Source of the DNA: Larix kaempferi | Lineage: Eukaryota; Streptophyta; Pinopsida; Pinales; Pinaceae | DNA: 64,000 nt | NCBI GenBank assembly: GCA_027924585.1 | Contig: BSBM01000994.1 | Coordinates: 11,415,001-11,479,000 of the forward strand | Reading direction: 5' to 3' | In this document: positions 20,585 to 31,109 of the stretch, piece by piece | How the letters are laid out: the number at the start of each line of letters is the position of its first letter | Position numbering within the stretch: position 1 is the first letter of the stretch | Made by a program: the position numbers and the translations under genes | The notes under the pieces: generated by a model | The model's database searches: none | The model's input: only the letters and a program-made list of their open reading frames with translations | What the model was told of the DNA's origin: nothing

Positions 20585-22058
20585 ACACCTAACTAAAAGT
20601 ATTCTGAATCAACTAGACATATCCTCTGCAAGGTGATGAAATCCAAGTCAGAAAATATGAATAGGAAAGCCAAGTGGCTAAGATGTCCCCCTACCGGGAG
20701 GGACACTGGGTAGTCAATCCTAGAAGAATGGCAACTAAGATACCCCGTTCATGACACGTCCAGAAAGGTGAATCTGTCGTTTAGTCCATTTACCGCAATA
20801 CCCCTATACAAGGATATCCCGCGAACCGTGAAAGGTAGCCCTTCGGTTACTGAATGGAGTGCGGTATTCCACTCAGGCCTCCGGAACCAGTCTCCCAACT
20901 TCAACCCTCCTAAGGGAGAGGCCCTCTGATAAACTGGTCGTGACCGTGCCAAAAAGTACTAGGGGATTTTGGTTCCCTATTTGGACAACAACTATGTCTC
21001 AAGTGTAAGTAACCGAGGGGTGTTATTGGAAGCCTATCCCCCCGATCCTACCTAACTACAAAGATTCTTTTATGTTCCCCAAGTGGGGTTAGAATGTTGG
21101 TTGAGTTAGGTACTTTTTAAGGCTCACTTGAATTATGTGACAGAGTGTGTGCTCGTGAGATGATGATGAACCCAAGTAGAAAGTGCCACTAGGGAGAGCA
21201 ACTTTCTATCTAGCAACAACAATATAGAAATGAACTTTTAAAATGCACAATTTTCTTTTTCCAATGTAAAATGCTGAAAATGTAAAAACGATTCTGTAAA
21301 TGAAACAGAAATAAAATCTGCAGAAGAATGCTGTAAGGAAGGGTGGCTGCAGTGGGACAGAGGACTGTGCTGGTGCAGAAAATAGTGCAGCAAAGTTCTG
21401 GGCTCAAAACTGTAAAAAATACAGAAATCAGACCGCGGGTTTGTGGCGAAACTGAGCAGTCGGACCGCGGGTTTAAGGGAAACAGGCGTGGATAGGACGC
21501 AGGTTTTTTGCAGACAAATGTAGTCGGGACGCAGCAAACGGGCTGAAAGTCGCAGTCAGGACGCGGGAAAGACGCCGAAAGGCACCGGCGGGTTGCGGGA
21601 AACTGGCCGAAAGCCGCAGGAAGGACGCAGGAAAGACGCCGGCGGGTTGCGGGAAACGGGCCGAAAGCCACAGGCGGGATGCAGGAAAGATGCCGAAAGG
21701 CACCGGCGGGTTGTGGGAAACTGGCCGAAAGCGGCAGGCGGGACACAGGAAAGACGCCGAAAGGCGCCGGTAGGTTGCGGTAAACTGGCCGAAAGCCGCA
21801 GGCGGGACGCCGAAAACAGGGAAATAGCCGCAGTCAGACTGGATCAACAGGCTAATAGCGATGGCCGAATCGCAGGTAACAGACTGAAAGCCACCAGCAG
21901 GTCGCCGGAAACAGTCTGAGAGCCGCGGTTAGGTCACAGGTAAGTTCCTGGAATATGCGGTCGGGACGCGACTGTTGGGGGAAAAAACGCGGTATACGAC
22001 GGCCAAAAGGGACAGCCGAACAGAGAAAAGATTTAAAAATTGTAACCAGAAATTCAAA
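20585..22058 (-). other. Leader between primer site and gag
   Basis: About 1.5 kb separates the primer site from gag. It has no family-matching coding sequence. It holds a GC-rich tandem array at 21430-21960 with units of about 55 bp built on GGGAAACTGGCCGAAAGCCG and GCGGGACGC, with TGCCGAAAGGC variants. Long leaders are usual in Tat elements. Confidence 0.6.
21430..21960 (+). repeat. GC-rich minisatellite in the gypsy leader
   Basis: Units of about 50-60 bp contain GGTTGCGGGAAACTGGCCGA, AAGCCGCAGG and GACGCCGAAAGGC. At least eight copies are visible and they degrade at both ends. The left end carries ACCGCGGGTTTGTGGCGAAA, close to words in the array at 10620-10920 of the same element. Confidence 0.8.
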
Positions 22059-22074
22059 CTTAGTGGAGTCGCCA
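22059..22074 (-). promoter_or_regulatory. Primer binding site of the gypsy element
   Basis: The minus strand reads TGGCGACTCCACTAAG beginning 5 bases after the 5' LTR end (spacer GTTT). The leading TGG matches the CCA end of a tRNA, as in all such sites. I did not identify the tRNA. Confidence 0.65.
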
Positions 22075-22078
22075 AAAC

Positions 22079-22803
22079 TGTAGCTAGGGTTTTACCCCTA
22101 GCTTGTGCAAATGAGCACCTACTAAGGAGAATGGACTCCTTAGTAGCAGTTCAGTAAATGTAAATTATTAAGCTAAAACAAAAATAGAAACTACTCTAAA
22201 ACATGTGCATGAAAAATAAACAACAATTTGTAAACAAGGGTTTTGTATTAATATTACCTTCAATGTGAAGGTTGATGAAGCTCCTTGCAATGTCCAAGAG
22301 GGTTTCTCCAAGCTCCAATGTGCTCCTTCTCTTTCTCCAATGGTGGAAATGGGCCAAAAGGGGCTCTCAAGGTGAAAGTGGCTCAATGGTGCGCTAGGGT
22401 TTCAAGAGAGATTTTGGCAGAGTAAGGGTATACTTGATTGTGGATGTGAAATAAGGGATCTCCATGACCTATTTATAGCTTTTTGGTGGTGGAGTGCTGA
22501 CCCATGGTTTTGGGAACCATATGGTTTAAGGCAGCTGTATAGGGTTTTTTCCTCCTTTTCCTCATTATTTTATATTTTTTATTCCCTTTTTAGAGGGATT
22601 TTGCTATTTTTGGAGGAAAAAGGGGTTTTTTAGCCTTTTTGAGGCTATTTTGATGGTTTTGTGGCCTTTTGGAGGCATTTTAGGCCTTTTGGAGGCTTTT
22701 TAGTGGGATTTTTTGGGTTTTTAAGGGAAATATGGTAGGAAAATGGACAAATGAGCCATGTAATGAGGTAGATGAGGTAGTGAACACTTTTTAGGTGTTA
22801 ACA
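22079..22803 (-). repeat. 5' LTR of the gypsy element
   Basis: It is 725 bp, the same length as the 3' LTR, with ends TGTTAACA and CTAGCTACA on the minus strand and its TATA box at 22468-22478. It is the functional promoter copy because gag lies downstream on the minus strand. GATGG follows it at 22804-22808 as the target duplication. Confidence 0.92.
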
Positions 22804-24515
22804 GATGGATAGAAGGGGGGCATGGACGAATGTGAGAGGATGGATGGAGGGGGGAGTATGGATGGAAGGGAGGGGGTGGATGGAGGGAGGGTTCTAGATG
22901 GAAGCAGGAGGGCTGACTCATGGGATATGGTGTAAAAATGGGACTGAAGTGGGGAGGTGGAATAGTGGCACCTGCAGCTGATGGTGGCACATGCATATAC
23001 ATTTGTAATATCATAGTTTAGTAGACAAAAATCAAGTTAAACCATAGTAAGTGATAACAATTCAAATTAAAAGTGTGCTTTTAACTACACGTTGTACCTG
23101 TGTGTATGGTGACCTGTCGATCCCTGGCTGAGATGGTTGGTCATCATAGTCTGTGCATACCTGTGGACACCAAAATGCATGCACACTATGAACATATTAA
23201 AGAAGTCATTATTTAGGAAATAAAAATATTCGAAAATATTGTACGAACTATCATCGTGTATGTCATAAATATAAATAAATAAATAATAGAAATTACATAA
23301 GTAATAACAATATTGTGTGAGGTACTGAAAATAACTCCATGTGAGGTGCTGAAATTTCAGTTGCAGTTAACATTGTTGCATCCAGGTTGGAAGATCCTAC
23401 GTTCTCCCATGTCGGCGTCTCCACTCTAAATAACTATACATTGAAATAACAGTTTAATTCATACATAACTGCTTTAAAATTACTTCACAATTTCTCAAGT
23501 GATGATTAAAAACTCATTAAAAAAAGTGCTAACCTGCTTCATATAGAAGCACTTGATCGAGCCAGGGCAAGTGTGCCCACAATGGGGACAAAGATGTGGC
23601 ATTGTTCCAGTTGAACTAGAAGTCCCAACATGGCTACCACCAATCATAGGTCTATCATGAATCTGTCGTGAAGGCCCTGCACCTAAGTCTCTATCAGGTT
23701 CAACCTGTCTCTCCGCTATAGTCGATGTTACAAAGGTGGTGTGTCTAAGGAGTCTGCATGCAACACTCTTCATCATCCCTCGATCTGATCAATTTTGTGG
23801 GGTAACTAAGGTGGCAGGGGAGAGGGGTTGGGCTCACGCCTAGGAGATGGTGGCCATCTCCATGGGTTCCTCTTGGAAGTAGGTCGATCTTGGGAAGATC
23901 CAAGCCGAACACCATAGAAATCGGTTATGTCAAAATAGTTGACATGTAAGACAAGCACAAACTCATCCCACTGTTGTCAAAGGAAGTACTATGGAACCTC
24001 CCGATTATTGTAGGGAGGTTTATCATAAACCATGAACCACCTATGCATCCAATTGTCCCTCCATGGTTGTAAATCACACCAATCCATGCAGACACGTGGC
24101 TTTCAGATATCCGGTGGTTGTTGTGTTCTTAGATCGGTGAACATAGTATATAATTGGGCCTTTGTATTATTCAATACTTTTATTCCTCCTTGGAAATACC
24201 TGTGGAATAATACTACCACATCCTATCTCTATATTCGGTCATGTCAGTTAATTGGTGATGTGCATGGATGAGGGAGTAAGTTGAGATCTCAATTGAGGTG
24301 GGCAGGGACATTTGAGATGGTTCCCCTATGTTTCTTAATTCTCGATTGTGCACTCTCATTTCATTTACGTCATGGTTCAAGTCGTCTTGGTTGAAATTTT
24401 GTTGGGGATTTTGATTTTCTTGGGCATTTTGATTTTGTTTAGGGTTTTCATTGGTTCCAATATTTGTGTTTTCTTGTGTTCCACTGGACTCCATGTTAAC
24501 ATTTTGTTTATTCAT
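22804..24515 (-). pseudogene. 5' part of the unrecognised gene split by the gypsy element
   Basis: The likely start is ATG at 24515, opening an Asn/Gln-rich N-terminus (NENPKQNQNAQENQNPQQNF). A second frame then carries a conserved-looking stretch with DLQPWRDNWMHRWFMVYDKP around 24000-24080 and GVRLGSSQDRPTSKRNPWRW around 23870-23910. The frame changes and stops there show decay. Downstream, 23160-23098 is a clean 21-codon exon (acceptor CAG, donor GTACAA). A Ser/Gly and cysteine segment (PHLCPHCGHTCPG) lies at 23495-23776. The part next to the gypsy element is a Pro/His-rich repeat matching the coding bias at 7020-7190. I do not know its function. Confidence 0.45.
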
Positions 24516-25651
24516 TGTATAGGTTTAGACTCTGCAATTGAAAAAAATCTATTATTTTACTAATTTGGGCATTATAAAAAATTTAATAAACAATAAAAAA
24601 ATCAATAAAATGACAAAAAACAATGGTCATGCCTATCCAATGCAATTGATGATCACTTGGTAGATGGATTGATGGAGTTCTTGAGTGCAATGGGTGAGTG
24701 AGATGGTATCTTACTCCGCGTACGCGCCGGGTGAGTGAAGATTGGCCGATTGGAAATGAAATAGAATGCGTTCTACCCCTCTTTTTTTATTTGGTTTAAC
24801 AGGAGTGCATGCATGGCCTTGGGTGCATACACACTAAAAATGCACACATGCAGCAGCAAAAACACACCTCAGTTCGGTACTGAACCTAAATGTGCGTGCG
24901 TGCTTCCTTAGGTGCGTGTGCGTCTTTTTTTTTTCTCCGCTAGCATGGACCCATTGCAATTATTTTGGGGAGCAAATTTGTACATCCACCCTTTTGTTGA
25001 ATTTGGTTGACTTCAATCAAAGGTTGACTTCAATCCATGGTTTACTTTAATCCATAGTAGACTTCAATCCAAGGTTGACTTAAAACCATATTTAACGTCA
25101 ATCCATAGTTGACTTTTAAGTTGAAAGGTTGGCGTCAATCCAAGTTTGACTTCAATCCATGGTCAACTTCAAATGAAGGTTGACTCCAATCCATAGTTGA
25201 CTTCAATCCAAGGTTGACTTCAATTCTTGGTTAACTTCAATCGAAGGTTGGCTTCAATCTAAGGTTGGCTTGAATCCAAGCTTGACTTCAATCCAAGTTT
25301 GACTTCAATCCTTAGTCGACTTTTAAGCAATGTTGACTTCAATCCAAGGTTGACTTCAAACCATGGTTGACTTCAAGCTATATTTGACTTCAATCCATGG
25401 TTGACTTTTAAGTAAGCTGGATTTCAATCCAAGGGTGTCTTCAATCCAAGGTTGACTTCGATCCATAGTTCACCATGTTTAATTGTGATTAACCATGTTT
25501 GTTTGTGGTTGACTATGGATAAGTATGTTTGACCATGTTTTCAACTATGGTTGACTTTGGTTGACAATAATTGCTCTAGTTGTCCATGTATGACCATGAG
25601 AAGCATGTTTGATAAATATTTTTAATGTTAATATTAATGTTAATGATAATA
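24516..25651. other. No gene seen; tandem TTGACTTCAATCC array
   Basis: Upstream of the unknown gene start there is no recognisable coding sequence. From about 25005 to 25470 an irregular repeat of about 20 bp dominates (see separate entry). The last 30 bases are AT-rich and end in the ATA target of the CACTA element. Confidence 0.5.
25005..25470 (+). repeat. Irregular 20 bp repeat GGTTGACTTCAATCCA
   Basis: Roughly 16 copies of (A/G)GTTGACTTCAATCCA(A/T) occur, some mutated to TTTGACTTC or TCGACTTTTAAG. Every unit contains TTGAC, the W-box core bound by WRKY factors. This may simply follow from the repeat sequence. Confidence 0.8.
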
Positions 25652-25930
25652 CACTAGTACAAAATGAGAGATAAGTGACTAGGTGACTAAAAATGTTAGT
25701 CACCACAGTTGTTTCAAGGGATAAACGACTAAATTTGAGCAATTTTAAGTGATCCGACTATAAACGACTAATTTAGTCACGGGATAAAATATATGACTAG
25801 ATAACAAGTGACTAAAATAAAAATGACTAATGTAAATGACTAATTTAGTCATAGGAATACAAATATGATTAACCAACAAAGACTAAGAATATGAATTAGT
25901 CGTTTATGTTAGTCATTTTTAGTTGTGTCA
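25652..25930 (+). repeat. Left TIR and subterminal repeats of the CACTA element
   Basis: The TIR is at 25652-25681. About 20 TGACTA or TAGTCA words in both orientations follow to 25930, including AAATGACTAATTTAGTCA. In CACTA elements such subterminal motifs bind the TNPA-type protein; that role is inferred here. Confidence 0.8.
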
Positions 25931-25934
25931 CCCC

Positions 25935-26300
25935 GACAATGGAAAATTACAATTTTGAAAATGAATTTGTACATTTTACTAAATTTTGACATTGTATATG
26001 GGTTTAGAGATCGCCTTTAAAGGGGTCTCTAAATCCATCTGCAATGTTAACATTTAGTAATTTGTAACATTGTAGATAAATTTAGAGACCCAAGTGACAT
26101 TAGTTGTATCATTACAATGAAAAATTGCAATTTTGACAATGAATTGTTACGATTTACTAAATTTTAACACTACAGATGGATTTAGATACCCACACTACAT
26201 ATGGATTCAGAGACCACTAGGGGGTCTTTGAATCCATCAAATCCATATTCAGTGTTAAAATTTAATAAATTGTAACACTATAGATGGATTCACGAGACCC
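25935..26300 (+). repeat. About 170 bp tandem duplication inside the left end of the CACTA element
   Basis: ACAATGGAAAATTACAATTT and a diverged copy ACAATGAAAAATTGCAATTT start about 170 bp apart. Each is followed by TTACTAAATTTT, and then by shared GATGGATTTAGAGACC-like words. No coding sequence is seen. Confidence 0.65.
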
Positions 26301-27379
26301 CTTAATTAGTCACTCGACACAATTTTCTTCTTTCATGAAGACATCTATTGAGGTCTCTTATATAGCTCCAAATTAATATTGTTTGTGGATGTGTTCAATG
26401 GCCTCAAGCCTCTTTTGTAAGTGTAATATTGTCATCATCATGTGCACTCAAAATTATAGACTTAAGTCACATGAACTCAATCCTAACCATGCTACGATGA
26501 CCAATATCTGGTGATCACGACGTCCTAGCAAGACACCAAATTTTGATAGTACATTGTTGTCATGATATGCATGTACACTCATATTAATCATGGACTCAAC
26601 TCACAACTAGTCAATCCTAGCATATAATCCATAAATTTGTGTCTAACAAGAACATGTTCATGGCCATGCTACCATCGACCCCTAACCATTTTGTAGTCAT
26701 CTATTATTGATCATTAAAATATATATCTAAAACATATAATATATAATAATAATTTTATTCAATATTAAGTATAAGTTTAAAATTTTAATTCTTATATTAC
26801 ATTCACCATTAACAATATATATAATTAATATTACATACACAACATATAATATAATATACAATATATAATTAAATACAAATCCTATAATATTAAAAAGAAA
26901 ACATATATATAACATACAAAACAAAACATATAATATATATTATATAACACAACAATATATAATATAAACTTATATTATGTAACACAAAAAAAAATATAAT
27001 AATAAATTAACATATATTAAGTATACCCTAAGTAAACCCCTACCACACTAGTACACTATTAGCGGGATCCGATATTACCCAAGTTCATGAATGACCGAGC
27101 AGGTCATGAGTTTGAATTAATGAGTTAGATTACCGATCTAAACTAGTCCAATTAGCGCCCCCGTGAAATTGATATTTGGAGCCAAATATTTCTCTGTGTT
27201 ATGGTCCTTGCTAGGGCTTGAATTGAAAATAGAGATTCTGAGTTTCAGAAGATGCAAGGGGACACTTTGCAGGATTCCGATCTTTTCCATCTCACTCTGA
27301 CTTGGACAAGCTAAGTTGACATTCTGAAAACATTCATTGTTTTCATCATATGGATTCATAATTCCATTGTAGTGGTAGA
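26300..27379. other. AT-rich CACTA interior, no recognised gene
   Basis: An AT-rich tract (26700-27010) is followed by a minus-strand open frame ending near 27140 that reads GIMNPYDENNECFQNVNLAC. I do not recognise it, and it is cut by the solo LTR at 27380. Confidence 0.4.
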
Positions 27380-28153
27380 TGTAGCTAGGGTTTTCACCCC
27401 AGCTTGTGCAAATGAGCACCTACTAAGGAGAAGGGACTCCTTAGTAGCAGTTCATTAAACAGTAAATTAAAGCAATAAAACAGTATGAAATTTAACCTAG
27501 CATGAACATTAACATAAATAATAAAACGTGAAAATATGGCAAAAGATTTTTCTTTTTGTATTAAAGATTACCTCAGGTGTAGAGGTTGGTGAAGCTCTTG
27601 CAACAGTCCACGAGGGTTGCTTCCAAGCTTCCAGTTTTGCTCCTTTCTCTTTCTCCAAAGGGTTGGAAATGGGCCAAAGGGGCACTCAAATGTGAAAGTA
27701 GCTCAAGGGTGAGCTAGGGTTTCAAGAGTGATTTTGGCAGAGTAAGGGTGTGTTTGACTGTGGATATGAAATGAGGGGCCTCCATCACCTATTTATAGGT
27801 TTTTAGTGGTGGAGTGCTGGCCCATGGTTTTTGGCACCATATGGTTTAGGTTACCTGTATAGGGTTTTTGCCTCCTTTTTCCCTCTTTTTCCTCTTTTTT
27901 TTTGTATTTTTATTCCCTTTTTAGAGGGTTTTTGCTATTTTGGAGGAATTTTGGATTATTTTGGGGGGAAAATGGGGTTTTTGGCCTTTTGAAGGCTTTT
28001 TCTGGGTTTTGTGGCCTTTTGGAGGCTTTTTTGGCCTTTTGGAGGCTTTTGAATGGGATTTTAAGGTTTTGGAGGCAAATATGGTAGGAAATATGGACAA
28101 ATGAGTCATGTAATGGGGTAGATGAGGTAGTGAGCACTTTTTGGGTGTTAACA
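27380..28153 (-). mobile_element. Solo LTR of the gypsy family, 774 bp, TSD GTAGA
   Basis: It begins TGTAGCTAGGG and ends GGTGTTAACA on the plus strand, matching the LTRs at 7193 and 22079 along its length with more differences. GTAGA precedes it (27375-27379) and follows it (28154-28158). No internal retrotransposon sequence is attached, so the element was reduced to one LTR by recombination after inserting into the CACTA transposon. Confidence 0.9.
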
Positions 28154-28158
28154 GTAGA

Positions 28159-29319
28159 TAAGTTTAGATAACACCATCGAAAGGATGGATTTGTATGGCA
28201 TTCATAGTAATGGCAGGTTCAACATCATGGATAGTTTGATGTAGTTTGAGGTAAGAAATATTGTAGTTTTATATATGTGGGGTGATTTTTCCAGGTGTTA
28301 TCTTGGTATATGGAGCAAAAGAGTGAGCCTGAAGCTGGAATTAGGGCTAGCGAAGCAATTTTTATGCCATCTTAGGGAAGCTAAGGAACAATTTGTCGAT
28401 AAGGGTGAGTATTCAATTATATTAATGGAGGTACCTATTGGGCACGAGAAATATTGGTTTACCAAAGGTACAGTTGAAAGGTATGCATACCTTTTTGTAT
28501 CTAGAGGTGGAGAAAAGATTAATTGATTGATGTCAATTCCATGCATATTTTTTAGTTGGTAGATTGGATCTTGACCCATACAAGTGTTGAGTCCAATTCC
28601 TAGGTTTCATGATCCATTATTAGTACATTTTTGGAGTGGAGAAAAGATTAATTGTTGTCAATTTACAATTTTGCAAGTTTTGTGAAAATTTTATAGTTGG
28701 TAGGTGGGATCTACGCATATGAATAATGAGTCAAATGTAGAGCAGCTTTTCTTATCTATTTTTAGTACACATTGTAGAAGAATTGATGTCACTTCAGAAT
28801 TTTACAATTTCATTGATATTTTCGTGGTTAGTGAGTTGGGATCTTCCCATTGTGCATTGGGTTAATGTCAGAGCTTTATGATGCATGTTCTCATTAAGTC
28901 TCTTGATAATGTTTTGCATTATATAGGTTTTTCTAGTTTGTGATCACTCCAGAGGTCCTTGAGTGGGTTAACACAATTGAAATTTAAATTGTACATATTG
29001 CATAATCTATTAGTGCCCAATGCAGTGAGGCTCTAGCGATGAACATTTAATTATTGCTCTGAGCCTTTTCAATACATTTCCATACTTCTTTCATGTCATG
29101 TATTAAGCCATTTTTTTTTGTGTTGCATGATACTAATAAGCCCCCATATTTGGTGCAAGTGGACCAATAGAAGGTAGGCCCAACGTTATGTGATTTGTAT
29201 AGCAGGCTTGTCCATTATGAAAACCATTTAGCAAAGATCCCCACCACCTCAAGAAGGTGAAAATATGATGACACATTCTAGGTCTAGGGGTATAAATAGA
29301 GTCTTCAGTGTAAACTCCT
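28159..29319. other. Unrecognised exon-like fragments in the CACTA interior
   Basis: A plus-strand segment at 28290-28406 lies between an acceptor-like TTTTTCCAG and a donor-like GTGAGT. It reads in part CHLREAKEQFVDKG but with frame conflicts. It could be another captured exon; I cannot name a family. The rest is non-coding. Confidence 0.3.
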
Positions 29320-30105
29320 AATATGAATTGAAGATATATGAACTAATATATTATAATGTTAATGGTAAATAATATACTACTTTATATATATATATATTAA
29401 GAATAAAAAAACAAAACACATAAATAAAAAATAAAACTCCATTTATGTCATATTACGATGAATGGAGTCTATGAAATTCCTCCTGATTACATCAATTGAC
29501 ACATAATTTTATTTTTTAGGAGGCCCAAATGATCCAACATTGGAAGCAATCCTTTCACCACTCCGGGTATGCTCAATTTTTTTTCTCTTAATATCTTTTT
29601 TCTTTTTGTAGACTCGTAATATGAATTGAAGATATATGAACTAATATATTATAATGTTAATGGTAAATAATATACTACTTTATATATATATATATATATT
29701 AAGAATAAAAAAAACAAAACACATAAATAAAAAATAAAACTCCATTTATGTCGTATTAGGATGAATGGAGTCTATGAAATTCCTCTCGATTACATTAATT
29801 GACACATAATTTAATTTTTTTAGGAGGCCCAAATGATCCAACATTGGAAGCAATCCCTGTGCCACTCCGGGTATGCTCAATTTTTTTTCTCTTAATATCT
29901 TTTTTCTTTTTGTAGACTCGTAATATGAATTGATGATATATGAACTAATATATTATAATGGAGTCTATGAAATTCCTCCGGATTACATCAATTGACACAT
30001 AATTTGATTTTTTAGGAGGCCCAAATGATCAACAATTGGAAGCAATCCCCGCGCCACTCCCGGTATGCTCATTTTTTTCTCTTAATATCTTTTTTCTTTT
30101 TGGGG
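29320..30105 (+). repeat. About 300 bp tandem repeat carrying a 47 bp exon-like module, 2.6 copies
   Basis: Copies start at 29320, 29619 and 29922, the last with an internal deletion. Each holds a poly-T tract ending TTTTTTAG, then a 47-base block starting GAGGCCCAAATGATC, then GTATGCTC and another poly-T tract. The block looks like an exon framed by acceptor and donor sites; in the first copy it reads GGPNDPTLEAILSPLR. Because 47 is not a multiple of three, inclusion of more than one copy would shift frame. The parent gene is unknown. Confidence 0.65.
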
Positions 30106-30109
30106 TTTA

Positions 30110-30900
30110 CAAAATATTTTCTGAGAACATAAACCCTAAATCCTAGGGACTCTAGAAATAAGATCAAGTGTAGGATTCTTATTTTTTAGATTCAATACAC
30201 CAGACAGTTTGAGAGGGCATTGCAGAGGGTGGAGGGAAAGGTTTGGAATCCCAGGGAATTATAGTAACTCAACTAGATTTTCATGTTTAATAGGAAATGC
30301 AGGGCTTGAGAATTTTGTGTTGTTTTGATAGAAAATGTAGGGCCATCCCCACAAAGGATTTCTTTATGATAATTGTATATGCCTCTCTATTTGAATGCTT
30401 AATTGAATAATTAAATAGTCTTGTCCAATCAGAATTCATGTGTAAATATGATGAGATAGAGCTAGGTGAAAAGTTTGTATCTATTAATAATTCCCTATCT
30501 CTGTGAATTCCCCATTGATTCATTGATCAGGGTTCCCTGTAGTTCCCTATTGATAGCATATGTTTTGGGTTTGTTATCCCCCATTTTGTATGGGTTTCTA
30601 CTCCTAAAATTTTTTCACAGCTCCAGCTGTGGGGTTGCATATCCATCATTTTGATTAGCCACAAGTATGAACTACCATGACTTGTATATGTTTCTTGTGA
30701 AAAGAGACCTAGTTTCGAACACCACAAAAAAGCTAATACAATGAATTCATTGGTAAGTAATTTCTTTTTCTTTTTTTCTATTTTTTCATAGAAAAAAGTC
30801 ATTTTTTTGTATTCATCGAGAATTAACTGCACAATACAGTGCTTACACCAGATCTCTTGATAGAGGAGAATGTATTACCTCTTGAGTTTGAGATCAGATC
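30110..30900. other. No gene seen
   Basis: Sequence inside the CACTA element without a recognisable coding segment. Short open frames occur on both strands, none with family motifs. Confidence 0.4.
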
Positions 30901-31109
30901 CTTTTGATGTCTTCTACAAACCCTTGGAATCAAAACAATCCCCCATAAGATTCTCTCAAAACTGTATCACAATTACATCAATATCCAAACAAAATTGGCC
31001 AATGACTTCTCCAAAATATCAAGCCCACCAGACCAAAAGAAGAAAGAAAAACATAATAAACCTGTGTAGATGGCCAAAACCCAATCCTCCAATGAATCAG
31101 AGGAAAAAT

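Larger units (their letters stand above)
7193..22803 (-). mobile_element. Complete Ty3/gypsy LTR retrotransposon, Tat-like, 15.6 kb, TSD GATGG
   Basis: Two 725 bp LTRs (7193-7917 and 22079-22803) bound the element. GATGG directly precedes the left LTR (7188-7192) and directly follows the right one (22804-22808), a perfect 5 bp target duplication. Reading on the minus strand, the order is 5' LTR, primer site, leader with minisatellites, gag, zinc knuckle, protease, further zinc knuckles, RT, RNase H, integrase, second RNase H, long 3' region with an antisense ORF and tandem repeats, purine tract, 3' LTR. Integrase after RT makes it Ty3/gypsy. The second RNase H, the long repeat-filled 3' region and the antisense ORF are features reported for the Tat lineage (Ogre, Grande, Retand). 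It is non-autonomous because of several stops, frameshifts and an integrase active-site change. Confidence 0.93.
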
